From the NCBI GenBank assembly GCA_037176725.1, contig JAZBRS010000049.1, positions 12,046,001 to 12,110,000 on the forward strand: 64,000 nucleotides of DNA. Reading direction: 5' to 3'. The position numbers were made by a program, and so were the translations under genes. Positions within the stretch are counted from its first letter, which is position 1, and each line of letters opens with the position of its first letter. Shown in pieces: positions 10,381-20,987 of this stretch. The stretch is from Posidonia oceanica (Eukaryota > Streptophyta > Magnoliopsida > Alismatales > Posidoniaceae). The notes below the pieces were generated by a model. The model made no database searches. It was not told the DNA's origin and saw nothing but the letters and a program-made list of their open reading frames with translations.

Positions 10381-12149
10381 GTCTTCCTCTTCTTCACTTT
10401 TCATTTTTTTTTTAACTTATGAAATTTTCCTTGTATTGCATTTCTTTCGTTTAAGTTTCTGATTATTGCGTTTAGGTCCAAAGCATGTTTAAACTTATGT
10501 TATTTTGATCTAAAACCATGTTAAATTGCAGGATCTGTTTATAGTTTTCAATATTTGCATGATGGTCCACCTACTGTGCTTGCTAGTTGTAAAAAATTTC
10601 GTTTCAACCCTTATGCTTTCAATATTTGCATCCAGGTCCTACAGTAGTTCATGTGAGCCTAATATGCATAGTTTGCCTTATTGTATTGCATTCTATATCC
10701 CTGTTTTTTTTCATTTTTGCTGTCTGATCCATTGCACTGTAAAACCTAGGTCTTAATTTAAATTGTTTGCTTACTGTATTGCATGTTTGCCCCTCTGATT
10801 TTTCACTTTTGCATCTAGGTCCATTTTAAATGCATAATGATCATTTTGCATGCATCTTAGCTTATTGCATTGCATTTTCAACCTTGCATTTTCAAAAATT
10901 GCATGTCAGTCCATGGTCAGTAATTTCAGAACACATTTTGCATCTAAAATTGCATACTTGACCCTTGCATGATTTAAAAATGACATATAGGTCCTTGCAT
11001 CCTCTTAAAGTCATGTAAAAAGACCGTTTTGCCCCTAAAGTTGCATCTTAGCTCCCATGCTTGCAAAATTACACGTAGACCCTCCACCTGCATTCCCAGA
11101 CTCCCCAGGACCCTGTTTTCTGGAAAAATTGCATTTTAGCCCCTGATGTTTTTAAAAATTGCATTCTGCTTGCCATTTGCTTTCAAAACTTCCTCTGATG
11201 CATACCAACTTTTAAAAGCTGTGTTCTGAAGCCTTTTTTTTGCAAAACTACCCTCTGTCACCTCCTGTTCTCAGAACCCCTGCCTGTAAGTCCCATCCTT
11301 TTCAAAAAATTTGCATTTAAACCCCCTCTCTTTTCAAAAAATAGCTTTTGAATCTCTGCTTTTCTAAAAAATTCCCTTCTAGTCTTTTCTTGCTTCTTGC
11401 ATGCATTGGCATCCTTCTAGTCTTGCATCTGGCATTCCTTTGCACACACCAGAGCCCCCTTAGCTCCCATCCACCTGGGAGGACCCTTTTGCACACCCCT
11501 AGGACCTCCTGAACACTTAGATCTGTTCTTCTCTCCTATTCTGGCCCTTCTGCCCTGAAGCTGCGATATCTTCCAATCCGGCCGTTGGATCTCCTCAAAC
11601 AAGCCGCCCAGGCGACCGCAGCGAGGCGCTCTTCAGCATGGACCAAGCGGATTTCAGATCAGACTCCAGGATTTCCAGGTATGCCCTCCTGAACCCCTGC
11701 ATTGCATTCATTCGCACGCCATTTGCACGGTTTGCCTCGTTTTCGCTTTCGGTCTCTTTAAACATGTAGAATAGGACCTCCCCTTCTTGTCTATCAATTC
11801 CAATCCCCGTTTCGCGTACTCTTGAGTGTTTTGTGTTGTGTTTTCCCTGGTTTTGCCACTTAATGTGACTTTCTTCCCCCTTTTCCACGATCTGATCGCA
11901 TCGCGAGCTTTGGGCAGCGTGCGAGACACACCGTGGAGCGGTTTAGTGGGAAACGGTCACAAAGAGGCGGTAATCCCTCCGTTTGCTCACTCTCCCCTTT
12001 GCAGGTCTTTACACCTGCTCTGTGTGGCCCCGAACAGCGTCTGTTCTCACACACGCACTGTCTTACCTCTCTTTGGCTTCTTCTGATCCTTTTCTTTGCA
12101 TTAGCATTCGCATAGCTTTTCCGGGGTTTTGTTTCGCTGTTTTGGCACC

Positions 12150-12480
12150 GTTTTGCGTGCCTGCTTTGCTTTTGCGCCGTTTTGCGCGCCCGTCTTGTTT
12201 TGGCACCATTTCGCGTGCTCGTAATCGTCTTTTTGCATCGTTTTGCGTGCCATTCTGTTTTGTTGTCTCGTTTTGCGTGCCGCCTTGCTTTTTCGCTCAT
12301 TTTGCCTGCCGATTTCGTTCTTTTTGCACCGTTTTGCGTGTCATTCTGTTTATTGTCTCGTTTTACGTGCCGCCTTACTCTTTTTTCGCTTGTTTTGCGC
12401 ACCGGTTTCGCTCTTCTGCATCATTTTGCGTGCGTTGTTCGCTTCCCGCCTCGTTTTGCGTGTTTCGCGCCGTTTTCTCT
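12150..12480 (+). repeat. About 30-bp tandem repeats (CGTTTTGCGTGCC) in LTR family 1
   Basis: Units of roughly 30-60 bp repeat CGTTTTGCGTGCC plus a T/C-rich filler about nine times. The related solo LTR has a cleaner version at about 37610-37880, with a 30-bp unit (TTTGTTTCTTGCACCG then TTTTGCGTGCCTGC). Confidence 0.85.
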
Positions 12481-12774
12481 TGCATGTCGATCCCATTGCA
12501 TGGTTTTCACGCTGTTTTGCTTTCTCGCTTGCATTTGCATATAGGGCTGTGATGCTTACTGCCTGGAGTTCTCACGAGCTAGGTTTCGCTTGGTTCGGAA
12601 CACGGACAGCGTAGCTGAGCACTTAGAGAGCACGTTTACTTCCCTGCCTTGCATTTTCCCACTTAGAGCACTCCTTGAGCATTCATTTAGGCATTCATAG
12701 GCACATAGGCATTCAATCCTGCATTTCCCTGCATATGCGAGCGTAAGCCTAGAAAGACCGATTCTCGGGCGTGT

Positions 12775-12798
12775 CGGGGGTGCCTAACACCTTCCCCG
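12775..12798 (+). repeat. Conserved LTR hairpin (family 1 copy)
   Basis: CGGGGGTG, CCTAA, CACC, TT, CCCCG forms a stem (CGGGG with CCCCG and GTG with CAC) around a CCTAA loop. It is followed by the conserved CGTAACAGGAGTCCTTGCC. The block recurs in all ten LTR ends of the window, 257 to 350 bp from the LTR terminus: 14435, 38192, 45920, 55278, 61842 and 62359 on plus, and near 39889, 51980 and 56271 on minus. Confidence 0.85.
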
Positions 12799-13117
12799 CG
12801 CGTAACAGGAGTCCTTGCCTTGTCTTCTGGCCCGCAATGACCATATTGCCCCTATCCTAGGCTAGAGTCATCTCATTTGCATTCATTTGCATTTGTTTTC
12901 CTTTGCATTGCTTTGCTTTGCATTTCTTTCTTGATTTTGCGTGTTAATTCATGCATTTCCCCCGGTTTCCTTGTCTCCCGTTAATAGACATGGTGGCGAC
13001 TCTGATTTGTCTTATCTTTCCCTTTTTCTCCTCGATTTTAAGTATTTTCGAGTTGAGCCTCTTCCTCGGATCCAATCGCCGCTAATAGCGAGCCTGATTC
13101 CGATCGGGATCGCTACA

Positions 13118-14779
13118 GCCACCACGGTGAATTTCGACATTGAAGTCGGGCCATCGGACTGCCAGGTCAGGCGCCAACTCAGGCGACGACTGACCTGCAA
13201 CACAGCCAGCCTGTCGGCCCAACTTTAAGGCTTTGCTCCGGCCGCCTCGAAGTCCCATTTTGCATGTTCAATACATGTTTTTAATCTCTGATAAATGCTC
13301 TGTATAACTGTGTGAATGATTTCCTTTTTTACTTGCTTGTGAGTCCCAGATCTAGCCATGAAGTTGGCTGTGTAGGACACTTGAGTTGCAGTCATGCTGC
13401 CGGTCTGACCGGCGACTGACCTGCAACTCGAGCCAGTCTTCCGGCCAACTTCCGGCCATGATATCTTGCGACCCACTCATTTGTTTCATGTGATTCTTGC
13501 TTCTGTGTAATTGTGGATGTTTGATCTGTGTGCGTATGTGATTGCTTTACTGTCTTGCTTGCTTGTGAGTTTCAGATCTAGCCACGAAGTGGGCTGCGCA
13601 GAACACTTGGGTTGCAATCCTGTCGCCTGTTAAACAGGCGACTTGGTTGCAGCTTGGGCCAGTTCTCTGGCCAACTTCCGGCCGCCATAGTTGGTGACTC
13701 ACACACCCATTTTATGATCTGAATGCATGTTTTTATTCGACTTTGAGCTAGCTTTAGCTCCGCGATGTTTATTTCAAGTTTTGCTGTGATTGTGTTGTCT
13801 GTTTTTGGTGATGAAAGCCTCAGCTTGGAAGATCTGTTAATGGCGGAGCCGCCTGACATGGTGGCAACTGGCCCTGGACACCGCTCTTTGCGGTGGCTGA
13901 GCTTGTTGCTGCTGTCACAGGTGACCCACTTTCAGTCCAAGCAGCCGGCTAACCTCTGATTTTTTTTCCGCCGCATCGCTTTGTTTTTCCGACTCTTTTT
14001 ATGCAGATCTTGATCCTAAGCATGTCATCTTCAATTCCTAGATTTTGGTTTTTTGCATTTCGTATTGTTTTTACGCCTCGATCGTGGCAGCAGCCGCTGC
14101 TATGTGGGGAGCTGTTTGCCACCTGCCTCACCGACGACCGGCACAGGCGCCGACCAATCCTTGATCCAGACAGAGCGTTGAACTGCCATCTTTGCCGCCT
14201 TCTGCTTGTTTTCTTCGATGTCTCCATTTTTAGTTTGCTTTCCCATTGTTTATCGCCTTTTCGTAACATTTCGATTTCACTTATTTGCTTTTAAACAAGG
14301 TTTGCTATGCTTTGCATTGGTTTATAAATTGCATCTTGCATACCGCCTTAGGACATATATAAACCGGCATTCGTTTGCCAACATTTTGTCACACTGTAGC
14401 GGATCAGTTAGAAAGACCGATTCCTCGGTCGTGTTGGGGGTGCCTAACACCTTCCCCGCACGTAACAAGAGTCCTTGCCCTTTCTCTGGAATGCATTGAC
14501 TTTGTGTCATCCATTTGCATCGATTTCCGCATGCTTTCGAATCACATACGTTTTCATTGCATGCTCTTTACCTGGTTTTCCTAGTTTTCCCGATTTCATA
14601 AATTAGGTGGCGACTCTCTTTCTTTTATTTTACTTTTCTTTTGCGTTTGCCTCTATTTTCCGGTGTTTTCGAGTCGAAGATCCCTCCTCGGAACCAACCG
14701 CTAATAGCAACCTAATTTCGATCGGTGCCCGCGAGCTCTGGCATCGTGCATGGATGATCCGTTTTTCAAGGTTACTATA
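13118..14779 (+). mobile_element. Right half of the 5' LTR of element B (LTR family 2)
   Basis: It is collinear with 44591-46263 of B's 3' LTR, beginning GCCACCACGGTGAATTTCG against GCCATCACGGCGAATTTCG. It ends TACTATA one base before the PBS. The missing left 1.31 kb is not deleted at random: the junction is exactly the 3' end of element A's LTR, so A most likely sits inside this LTR. It contains three or more hairpin modules about 225 bp apart (13163, 13383, 13611), a TATA-like box, the conserved hairpin at 14435-14458 and TGGCGACTCT at 14608. Confidence 0.88.
14356..14363 (+). promoter_or_regulatory. TATA-box candidate in LTR family 2
   Basis: TATATAAA, followed by CCGGCATT, lies about 420 bp from the LTR end. 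It is repeated exactly in the 3' LTR (45841-45848). In the LTR piece at 55111 the site is altered (gaacataaatcggca). The position fits a U3 promoter, but no transcript evidence is available. Confidence 0.45.
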
Positions 14780-14780
14780 G

Positions 14781-14798
14781 TGGCGACTCTGCTGGGGA
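14781..14798 (+). promoter_or_regulatory. Primer-binding site of element B, tRNA-Arg type
   Basis: TGGCGACTCTGCTGGGGA follows the LTR end by one base. From memory, the 3' end of plant tRNA-Arg(ACG) with CCA would pair with TGGCGACTCCGCTGGGGA, so there is one mismatch. Ogre elements are known to use tRNA-Arg. Element D has TAGCAACTCTGCTGGGGA at the matching place (51691-51708, minus). Confidence 0.85.
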
Positions 14799-15999
14799 CT
14801 TTCTAGACTCCAGCTTTCGTTCCACTCTTCCGCTTTCAGTGTGGCTTGTTCATTTGCTTAGCTTAGTATCTGTTGCCTTGTTTATTTGCTTACAACATTA
14901 TGCTTTACTCATTGCTTATCTCAGCATTTAATTACTTTACCTGCTTATTCATTGCTTTAATTCATGCACTTTCCTTATTCCAGCATTCGATTACCATGCT
15001 TGCATGATTATTGCTTTAATCCATGCCTTTTGTCTGATGCTTGGTTTATTTTACACAAATATGCCATGTCACTACACTAACGCACATGCCATGCCTTTAT
15101 ATGCTTTTTGATGTGCTGATTGATTTTCATTTTCACTAAGCATGTCCACAACACTAGCACATACCATGAGCATGCTTTTTGCAGTGATGTATGATGTTTG
15201 CCTGCCATACTTGGGTGATTTTCTTCCCCTTTTGCATTAAGCCTAAGGACAATTAGAGACTGATTGCTTTCCCCATGGCTAACTAAAAATGGCAAGTAAA
15301 AATAAGTTTCAGGCACAACTAGAGCCATCAACACACCTGCACCCCCTTGGGTTAATAAAATGTGCAAGATAAAAGACTCTAAGCATTTGCATAAAGCATC
15401 ATATAGGGCATGCATCTTCTCATCTGAGTCCACCTACAGTCTGAGAAGGATAGTCCCGGTCTCTTGCTCCATCGCTTTGGCTTGGCGCAAGTTGGTCGGT
15501 CTATCTCCCCTGTCCGGGGTCGCGTCGGTGTTAGTAGAGGGTACAACCCATGCTATTGGCAGGGCCGAGGCTCCTAAAGCACCACCCCGTCACTGCCTGA
15601 GCCTTGGCCAGGATTTAGACGTGGGACCCACTTTTTTCTAGCCTGAGTCAGTGACCTATACACTTGTGAGTGTCCGAAGTAGACTACCTACTAGGATACA
15701 CTAGATTGGCGAGAGAGAGCATGCTAGAAAGCATACATGTCATTCATGCCATAATTAAATGCATTTGCATTTCATTTTCAGGTTCTAACCCTTGTTTTTG
15801 TTTGTGTTGTGTCCAACAGAGGTCAGTGAGCGAGATCCCTAGCTGGAGCTCGAGTCTTTCCTCTTACTGACACCCCTGCTGAGACACCTACTCTCGACCA
15901 TCCTCTTCTGAGCTATCCGCTTTCGCGACGATAGCTCCTCCTAGGACTCGTACTCTCTCTCCTCGTCGTAGCCCTATTTTAACTCGCTCTCGGTCAACA
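14799..15999 (+). other. 5' leader of element B
   Basis: The leader between PBS and gag is T-rich and non-coding. About 15420-15600 contains a block (from gagtccacctacagtctgag to agcaccacccc) that occurs twice, in the other orientation, in element D (50280-50490 and 50938-51130). So it is a conserved leader module. Its role (packaging or translation) cannot be read from the sequence. Confidence 0.6.
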
Positions 16000-17925
16000 A
16001 TGGCCCAACGCACCATTGAACCCCTACTTACTGTTGTCTCGGAGAGGATTTCCTCTTCGGTCCCTCCGACTCTTGCTTCCACTCCCTCTGTGCCCCTTGT
16101 GACACCAGGGTTTCCCCCTTTGTCGCCTAGGGCACCCCAGTATGCTGCGGGGCATTGGCAAACCCACGCCCCTTCGGATCCGGTCACCGAGTCCATCTTG
16201 ATGACCTCTACTCTCACTCCGGAGGTGCCTCTAACCCCTCCTTCCCAGGGCTATGTCACTCTCGACACCCCTCCTGCTGCAGCGACCCTTGCCATATATT
16301 CCCTATCTCCTGGACAGTCTATGTCTCGGCCTCTTGAATCTGGTCCCCTGCCGGTACTGCACCTCAGCATTCCCACTGACGGGATGCCTGACATGCAGTA
16401 CCAACACTTGATGGAGCTTGCCCATAGGCTGTAGGGCATGGCTCTATCGGTTCGCCCCTCTTTCATTCCTACTGCTCCTGAGGTTCCCCTGCAGCTTGCT
16501 CCTTCACATCATGCATTCCCCTCTGCACTCCCACCTGGACCATCGCCCCGGCTACTCACTGCTCCGGCGATGGGGGCACGGTTTCCGCCTCCTGCATCTG
16601 CACAACACTACGCACAGCATGCACCTCCACCCCTTGGTGGCCTGTCCTTCGGGCTGGTTGGAGCACAGTACCCCATAGGCCCGCTGCCCGGCACTGTGCC
16701 GGCACGGCCACTGTTGCTCCAACACTCTGCATCACCACTTGCACAGCAATCCAGCTATCCTTACCCCATGCATTAGGCTCAGGCCCCTCCATGCATTCCC
16801 TCATACACTACACCACTGCACGCATACGCTGGCCATCCCGTCACACCACCAGGCGATGCGATGGTGGATCTGGAGGAGCACCTCTGTGCGACCCAACCAG
16901 CGTATGTGGTCTCTACCTCGGTTGCCCCATCACCTCCGACAGCCAATCCAGACCCCATCAATAGTAGGGTGGACGTTCTAGAGAAAGCACTACGTCTAGT
17001 GCAGGGTATTGACTACCGCTCCTACCAATTCCAGGACCTCTGCTACTTTCTAGAGGCGGTACTCCCACTGAAGTTCAAAATCCTGGAATTTGAAAAATAC
17101 AATGGTAGGGGCTGCCCCATAGCCCATCTGAAGGCATACTGCGGTGATCTCGCTCAACTCCAGGCTGACGAGAGGTTGCTAATCTGCCTGTTCCAGAAAA
17201 GTCTGATCGGTCCGGCTCTCAAGTGGTTCACCTCACTTGACATGACCGTCATTAAGACTTGGAACGACCTTAGCCAAGCGTTCCTGGAACAATACTCCTT
17301 CAACCTCGACCTGGTCCCAAAGCGCGCAGACCTGGTCGCAACCAAGCAGAATTTCGACGAGCTGTTCGGGGAGTATGTCGGCCGCTGGCGCGCCCTTGCA
17401 TCACAGGTTCAAGATAGGCCCTCTGACGAGGAGTCTATCGAGATCCTAATCAAAGGGGTGCAGCCATCTACCAGGGCTCTGCTTAGCATCCAACCTGTCA
17501 CAACCTTTGTAGCACTCATTCGAGCTGGCCCGCTTGTGTAGAGAGTTCGTTGTGGAGTGGCAACTTCCCCACACTCTCTGCGTTCACCACGCAGGTCTCC
17601 GCCAGCAACAACAGCAGCAACAACACCACCAACAATAGCAACGGTAGCAGCAGCAGTCGCCCCAGGAAGAAGGATTCTTTGAAGCTCGCTGTTGCATACG
17701 TCGACTCTCTTGCTACGCCTATTCATCTGGCATCTCGGCCCACCCCTGCTCAGATGGTTTACGCACCCGCACCTAGGACACCCCCCACACCACAGATCAC
17801 CACCACTGCTCGTTCGGTCTACTCCGGCCCACCGGCTCAGCATGGACAATACCAAAGGCAGAGACGGCCTCTCTCAGAACGGCGTAAGTTCACCCCACTA
17901 GCGAAACCGCTGAGGGCTGTCCTCC
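16000..17925 (+). pseudogene. Element B gag, first part: N-terminal region and capsid-like domain, broken
   Basis: The frame starts MAQRTIEPLL at 16000. A Pro/Ser/Thr-rich N-terminal region runs to about 16860, followed by a retrotransposon gag (capsid-like) domain at about 16861-17530, with FEKYNGRGCPIAHLKAYC, ALKWFTSLD, WNDLSQAFLEQY and FDELFGEYVGRWRALA. Two TAG stops (16432, 16774) interrupt an otherwise single frame. Frameshifts lie at about 17510-17600: ELARLCREFVVEWQLP continues in another frame, followed by Gln/Asn/Ser-rich sequence. The frame reaches FTPLAKPLRAVL at 17920, where the CACTA element has inserted. The rest of gag resumes at 22797. Confidence 0.88.
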
Positions 17926-18199
17926 CACTATTAGAAAAATTCAGAATTGCGAGGAAAAATTGCAAGGACTTAACGAGGAAATGTCCTCGCTAAGTTTTTA
18001 CGAGGACATTTGCAAGGACTTAGTGAGGACTTTTCCTTGTTATAATTTAACGAGCACTTAGCGAGGACTTGTCCTCGCTATTTCCTCGTTAATTTGACCT
18101 AAACCTTTCTTTTCGTACGGGCCTTTTATCCATTTCACACTTTCGCCGCTCCTCTTCACTCTTCACTCTCCCGTCCTCTCCTCCTCCTTCTCCTCTCTG

Positions 18200-18630
18200 C
18201 TAGAGGCGTCGATGAGCTCACTCGCCCCTCCAAACTCCCTCCCCCTCCTAGTGAGAAACCCCCCATCCTCTTCCTCCCTACCTCTACGCCGTCCTCTCTC
18301 AACCTTCTTCTCACTACTATTTCCCTCCCTTCTGTTTGCAGATGAGGAGATGGTCTGCAAGGTCCGAATCAAAGGCTGGCACCAGTTCTGCAAGATCTCG
18401 TCCGAATCACCACCATCCTCCTCCCTCTCCTCCTCCTCCTAGTGAGAAACCCCCATCCTCTTCCTCCCTACTGCTACACCATCCCCTCTCATCCTCTTTC
18501 TCACTACTGTTTCCCTTCCTTTTGTTTGCAGGCGAGGAGAAGGTCCGCAAGGTCCGAATCAAAGGTTGGCACTGACTCTGCAAGATCTCGTCTGAGTCAT
18601 CATCACCGTCTGACAATAGAAGACTCGATC
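18200..18630 (+). repeat. Two-copy tandem duplication with intron/exon-like junctions in the CACTA element
   Basis: About 18245-18430 and 18440-18615 are diverged copies of one unit of about 190 bp: gagaaaccccc, a CT-rich run, ttctgtttgcag (acceptor-like), then gaggagatggtctgcaaggt and caaaggctggcac. The source is not recognised. The CT-rich run ending in TTTGCAG looks like an intron end, so this may be a duplicated piece of a host gene start. Confidence 0.55.
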
Positions 18631-18639
18631 TTTTCTCAC

Positions 18640-18725
18640 TCGATTTGCCGTCGGCAAAGGACAGGGTGGGACTACATTGGCTTACCTAGCTGAGCAAGTA
18701 TATGATCCTTTTGTCAATGCTGTAA
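18640..18725 (+). pseudogene. Possible captured exon of unknown origin in the CACTA element
   Basis: The stretch ggacagggtgggactacatt onward can be read as GQGGTTLAYLAEQVYDPFVN, followed by GTAAGT at about 18721, a donor-like site. This looks like a plant exon end, but I do not recognise the protein. It could be another part of a captured gene or chance. Confidence 0.35.
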
Positions 18726-19237
18726 GTCATTCACAGTTGTTAGGTACTACTTTCTAATCACTAAACTTTGATGATCTAACTTGTTAGGTACTACTTTCTA
18801 ATCACTATGATGAATCCTACATGTGGTACTGCAGTTTTGAAAAGAGACGTTTTATTTTGAAATGGAGTAATAGACTATTAAATGATTCATGGATTCTTTC
18901 ATCATATCATGGAAATCAGGAAATGCTTATGTTAAATTCTTTTTTCTGGTAATGTCAATCAACAAAAGTTGAGATTACCCATAGTTTTTTAGCATCTTGG
19001 TTATTTTATTTATCTAAAAAAATACTTCTTCACTTTATAAGTTACAATTATATTGTTATACTTGAGCTACTAATTCAAGCCCAATGTCGTAAGAAAAATG
19101 GTTAATACATCTACTCTTTAAACTGAAACAAGAAAAGTAGATTGTTCACTTGATATCACTTCAGGACCCTAGCTGACAGCAAACTAAAATTCTCTTATAA
19201 GTAGATTGATAGATCCTTATTCCTTTTTATATTTCAG

Positions 19238-20555
19238 GTATGGTGTAACAATCACAAAGCAGATTAAGAGATTGGGTGCATCCTGTGATTGGACCTGAGA
19301 ACGATTAACCCTTGATGAGCAATTGAGTCGTAAGTAGATATTGTTCATTATCGACAAGAACCATCTAATAGTGTTTGGGTTTCTGTAGTGTTATACTTCC
19401 CGTGTTTGATAAAACAAGTCACAAGCATCACTCTTCTGGGAACACATGTAGGATATGATTCGTACTTGTTTTTTCCAGGGATATCCATTGTCCTTTTTCT
19501 GGAGTTGCATTCCATGTTATTTTTATTTTTAATGTATTTTTTTAATGGTTGCAGAGGCTGTAGTTGAAGCATTCTTAAGGCTTCATGAAAAATGTCTTAT
19601 TTACCAAGGTTTGATTTAATTATTTATTCTTACATATTCTACTTCCTCACCCAGTTAAAGCCTTTTAGGGTGTTTTCTTTGCTTTCATGTTTTACACTAT
19701 TCACTTGAAACTCATGCAGCTCTCTTTGCCTTGCTTTTGTCATCTGATTCTTTATTTTCATACCCAAATTGGTTTGTAACACGTGCCATAGAACTCTTAG
19801 GTTTACTTCAACTTGACTAGTATGCTATAGCATTTTTTTTTACTAAAATTTATTCTATTGATAAAAAAATGTCTGAATTTTAGTATCCTCAAAAGGCAGC
19901 GGGAATTGAGGATTGACACTTTTCCTTGTTGATTTTCTTGAAAAACTCAAAATGAGAGAGACATTCATCAATATGAATCTCATAATTTCATCTCTTTTCT
20001 GGAATAAGCTTTTTAATTTATATGCTCTTCTGATCTGTGACTGCCAACTACAATCATGTCATTTTTATGTTGCTTAATCCGTAATTACTATTGTGGTAAT
20101 TATACATAAACTTTTGTTGATGAAATAACTTCATCTGAAACAATTTTGGCTCCTGAGTTGTGAATGCAAGGCGCAAGCTATTTTCTTACCTCTTTTTTTT
20201 GCTGTCCTTGTCCATATGGTATTATTATTTATTATAACTCCTGAATTTACATGTAATCCTTTTTATATTTTCATCTCTTGTTATTCTATTCAAACTTTAA
20301 TTATAGAAAGATAATTCCATGACTATTCATTTATTGTAAACAGTGAGTTATCTACTCTACTAAAGCCTAAACATGTTGAGGTGCTATGTTGATCAAGTGG
20401 AATGATATCTATATGTTTCTACTTGAAAGATCATTCAATTATGTCTGTTATTGAAAATTATTTTAATATCAGATAAAATTATTATAATTTACACTTCTCC
20501 AGGATCTTATATGGTTAATTGGTCTCCCAACCTTCAGACTGTAATTTCTGATTTG
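19238..20555 (+). pseudogene. Captured fragment of a valyl-tRNA synthetase gene, introns kept
   Basis: Three exon pieces are visible. 19238-about 19328 encodes YGVTITKQIKRLGASCDWT, then (after a TGA at the position of a normally conserved Arg) ER-TLDEQLS. 19555-19608 encodes AVVEAFLRLHEKCLIYQ. 20503-20555 encodes SYMVNWSPNLQTVISDL. These match the conserved ValRS stretch of the class I catalytic region, most like plant organellar-type enzymes as I remember them. The pieces are flanked by acceptor- and donor-like sites (TTTCAG before 19238, GCAG before 19555, CAAG/GT at 19608, CTCCAG before 20503, GTAAGT after 20555). The codon split across the second intron joins in frame (CAAG with GATCT), so genomic DNA was captured, not mRNA. 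The in-frame TGA and missing flanking exons make it non-functional. Confidence 0.88.
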
Positions 20556-20987
20556 GTAAGTTATTGTCAATGTTCTGTTGAAATAATCTTCGTCTGATAT
20601 GAGTTCATCAATACCTCTAACTTCCTTGATTATTTTACACCTTTATTTATTTTTAAATGTATATCAAAATTTATTTCATTGAATCTATCTGCCGACCTCA
20701 AATATGTATAGACCTTAAATAATATGTATTATATGCTTCTGTAGTATCCTTGATCTAAATTATGCTTCATGTCTTAGAAAATGTTCAAATGGGTTCTTCT
20801 GAATGTTCTCCTGCTTACATTATAGAAAATTCTAAAAAAAATATTTGCAGCTTCAATTCCTCATAGTTCTATGCAATACCTTTGAATGAATCACCATATA
20901 AAACTATTGTTACCTTGTTGAGCTTGTGTTCCACATTTGCGCTTCATAGCTATTAAGGATAATTGTATTTGTTGAATAAAGTTATGA

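Larger units (their letters stand above)
7366..13117 (+). mobile_element. 3' LTR of element A (LTR family 1, 5.75 kb)
   Basis: The LTR starts TGTTGACACC right after the polypurine tract and ends GGGATCGCTACA. The solo LTR at 32766-38565 (5.8 kb) has the same order throughout: AACCCTA-like and CT-rich start, long A-rich tract (8220-9000), CT-rich tract (9000-9240), GC-rich island (9820-10380), T-rich part with many TTGCAT and AGGTCC motifs (10400-11420), about 30-bp repeats with CGTTTTGCGTGCC (12150-12480), then the right-end block with a conserved hairpin (12775-12798) and GTGGCGACTCTG (12993-13004). LTRs this long are typical of Tat/Ogre elements. ORFs inside it are low-complexity and occur on both strands, so none is called. 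Confidence 0.9.

Noticed and set aside
9819..10397. Long ORFs on both strands in the LTR GC island (183-192 codons)
   Set aside because: High GC lowers stop frequency. The frames overlap on opposite strands, are low-complexity (Arg/Pro/Ala) and have no recognised domain.
11983..12614. Cys/Phe-rich ORFs (up to 189 codons) in LTR family 1
   Set aside because: They read through the TTTTGCGTGCC tandem repeats. The same occurs at 37472-38048, with different residues after drift.
7366..14779. A single 7.4 kb LTR running up to the PBS of B
   Set aside because: An LTR end (CGCTACA) occurs at 13117, and 13118-14779 matches only B's 3' LTR, not the family 1 solo LTR, so these are two different LTRs.
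14781..14798. A tRNA gene or fragment at the PBS and at the LTR TGGCGACTC sites
   Set aside because: Only the complement of the tRNA 3' end is present; no cloverleaf can be drawn from the flanks.
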